Source: Alphaproteobacteria bacterium
GTDB lineage: Bacteria > Pseudomonadota > Alphaproteobacteria > Rhizobiales > Hyphomicrobiaceae
Assembly: GCA_024279745.1 (NCBI GenBank)
Contig: JAJRRE010000400.1
Location: 1-5,220, forward strand
DNA: 5,220 nt
Direction: 5' to 3'
Position 1 is the stretch's first letter; every line of letters begins with the position of its first letter. A model generated the notes under the pieces. That model made no database searches and was not told the DNA's origin. It worked only from the letters and a program-made list of their open reading frames with translations. The position numbers and the translations under genes are program-made. This document shows positions 4,132 through 5,220 of this stretch, one piece after another.

Positions 4132-5220
4132 ATGTCCAATCACGTTTCCACCTATGAGCCAACGTCCAACGTGGGCAAATGGTTCGATGCCCGCCTGCCG
4201 ATCGCGCGGATGATGCACGGGCAGTTCATCGAATTTCCAACACCGCGCAACCTTAATTATCTTTGGGCCGTTGGCGCGATTTTGATGTTCTGCCTTGTCG
4301 TGCAGATCGTCACCGGCATTATTCTGGCAATGCATTATGTCGCCAGTGCCGATCTGGCCTTTGACGCGGTTGAAGCCATTCGCCGCAATGTCAATTATGG
4401 CTGGCTGATCCGCAATATTCACGCGGTCGGCGCCTCCATGTTCTTCTTCGCGGTGTTTATCCATATGTTCCGCGGCCTTTATTACGGCTCCTATAAAGAT
4501 CCGCGCGAAGTGCTGTGGATTTTGGGCGTGATCATCTTCCTTTTGATGATGGCCACCGGCTTTATGGGCTATGCGCTGGTCTGGGGGCAGATGAGTTTCT
4601 GGGGCGTTACCGTGATTACCAATCTGTTCTCCGCCATCCCGATTGTCGGCGATACGGTCACGCAATGGCTGTGGGGCGGTTATTCGGTTTCGGGCACGAC
4701 GCTGAACCGGTTCTTCTCGCTGCATTATTTCATGCCGTTTGCGATCGTCGGCGTTGTCGTCCTGCACATCTGGGCGCTGCATGTTGTTGGCCAGAACAAC
4801 CCGACCGGCATTGAGATCAAATCAAAATCGGACACCGTTCCCATGACCCCGTTCGCGGTCTGGAAAGACATGTTCGTGCTGTCGGTTTTTGCCATGCTGT
4901 TTGCCTGGTTTGTGTTCTTCGCCCCTGACTATCTGGGCCATGCGGATAATTACATTCCCGCCAATCCGCTGTCGACGCCGCCGCATATTGTGCCCGAATG
5001 GTATTACCTGCCGTTCTACGCAATCCTGCGCGCGATCCCGTCAAAGCTGGGCGGCGTGATTGCAATGTTCGCGGCGATCATTGTGCTGGTGTTTATTCCC
5101 TGGCTCGATACCGCGCGAACCAAATCAATGAAGTATCGCCCGATCATGAAGTGGTTCTTCTGGCTGTTCGTGTTTGTCTGCATCGGCCTTGGCTATCTGG
5201 GCGGCAAACCGGCTGAAGGC
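4132..5220 (+). CDS. petB: Cytochrome b subunit of the bc1 complex (3' partial)
   Basis: The product is the membrane-embedded core of complex III, holding the two b hemes and the Qo and Qi quinone sites. The window contains 363 residues with no stop; family members are usually a little over 400, so the last transmembrane helix and C-terminus lie outside. Heme ligands are H97 and H111 in helix B and H198 and H212 in helix D. Both pairs are 14 apart, the bc1 (not b6f) spacing. PEWY of the Qo site is at 288-291, and GYALVWGQMSFWG (146-158) forms the helix C end and cd1 region. Seven hydrophobic helices are visible, at about 45-68, 92-114, 127-150, 195-218, 247-264, 305-324 and 340-357. The ATG at 4132 has AGGG 7 nt upstream. 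It follows petA at 11 bp and would be co-transcribed, with cytochrome c1 (petC) expected next. There is no b/c1 fusion within the visible part. Confidence 0.96.
   Translation, partial: MSNHVSTYEPTSNVGKWFDARLPIARMMHGQFIEFPTPRNLNYLWAVGAILMFCLVVQIVTGIILAMHYVASADLAFDAVEAIRRNVNYGWLIRNIHAVGASMFFFAVFIHMFRGLYYGSYKDPREVLWILGVIIFLLMMATGFMGYALVWGQMSFWGVTVITNLFSAIPIVGDTVTQWLWGGYSVSGTTLNRFFSLHYFMPFAIVGVVVLHIWALHVVGQNNPTGIEIKSKSDTVPMTPFAVWKDMFVLSVFAMLFAWFVFFAPDYLGHADNYIPANPLSTPPHIVPEWYYLPFYAILRAIPSKLGGVIAMFAAIIVLVFIPWLDTARTKSMKYRPIMKWFFWLFVFVCIGLGYLGGKPAEG

Noticed and set aside
3482..4162. Long antisense open frame opposite petA
   Set aside because: It fully covers the Rieske gene, whose metal-binding motifs are intact on the plus strand, and shows no recognisable family.
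4117..4782. Long antisense open frame opposite petB
   Set aside because: Its translation is charged and low in hydrophobic structure, as expected from reading membrane-protein codons backwards, and the sense strand is an unambiguous cytochrome b.
1..5220. Novel multi-gene system, mobile element, CRISPR array or tRNA/rRNA gene
   Set aside because: All genes belong to well-known families with separate roles; no transposase or integrase, no regularly spaced identical repeats with unique spacers and no RNA gene structure was seen.

Overview
The window reads as an ordinary stretch of an alphaproteobacterial chromosome. Class-level placement is inference. It rests on the cytochrome bc1 gene order (Rieske gene directly followed by cytochrome b), an uncleaved-type twin-arginine Rieske protein, a TrmL whose N-terminal and motif 2/3 wording looks alphaproteobacterial, and moderate-to-high GC in the genes. 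Genus or species cannot be called from this sequence.

Layout: positions 1-999 hold the 3' portion of a PaaE-type oxidoreductase, whose start lies outside the window. Positions 1000-1337 are a gene-poor gap with two degenerate tandem repeats (27-bp and 12-bp periods). Positions 1338-2498 encode acetylornithine deacetylase (argE). The 59-bp convergent junction carries a degenerate 16-bp tandem repeat that begins at the argE stop codon. Positions 2558-3091 (minus strand) encode the tRNA wobble ribose methyltransferase TrmL, with an apparent 18-codon in-frame insert. Positions 3092-3547 are a divergent regulatory region with an FNR-type palindrome, a 16-bp imperfect inverted repeat, an 18-bp direct repeat pair and an 8-bp tandem duplication. 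Positions 3548-4120 encode the Rieske iron-sulfur protein (petA), and 4132-5220 the first 363 codons of cytochrome b (petB), which runs off the end.

How the genes relate: petA and petB are 11 bp apart and clearly form the start of a bc1 (complex III) operon; cytochrome c1 would be expected just beyond the window. The other genes serve separate functions: electron delivery to a ring-CoA epoxidase, arginine synthesis and tRNA modification. I see no reason to group them into one system. I found no mobile element, CRISPR array, RNA gene, defence system or candidate novel multi-gene system. The points worth a second look are the regulatory sequences between trmL and petA, the short-period tandem repeats that follow both plus-strand stop codons, and the TrmL insert.
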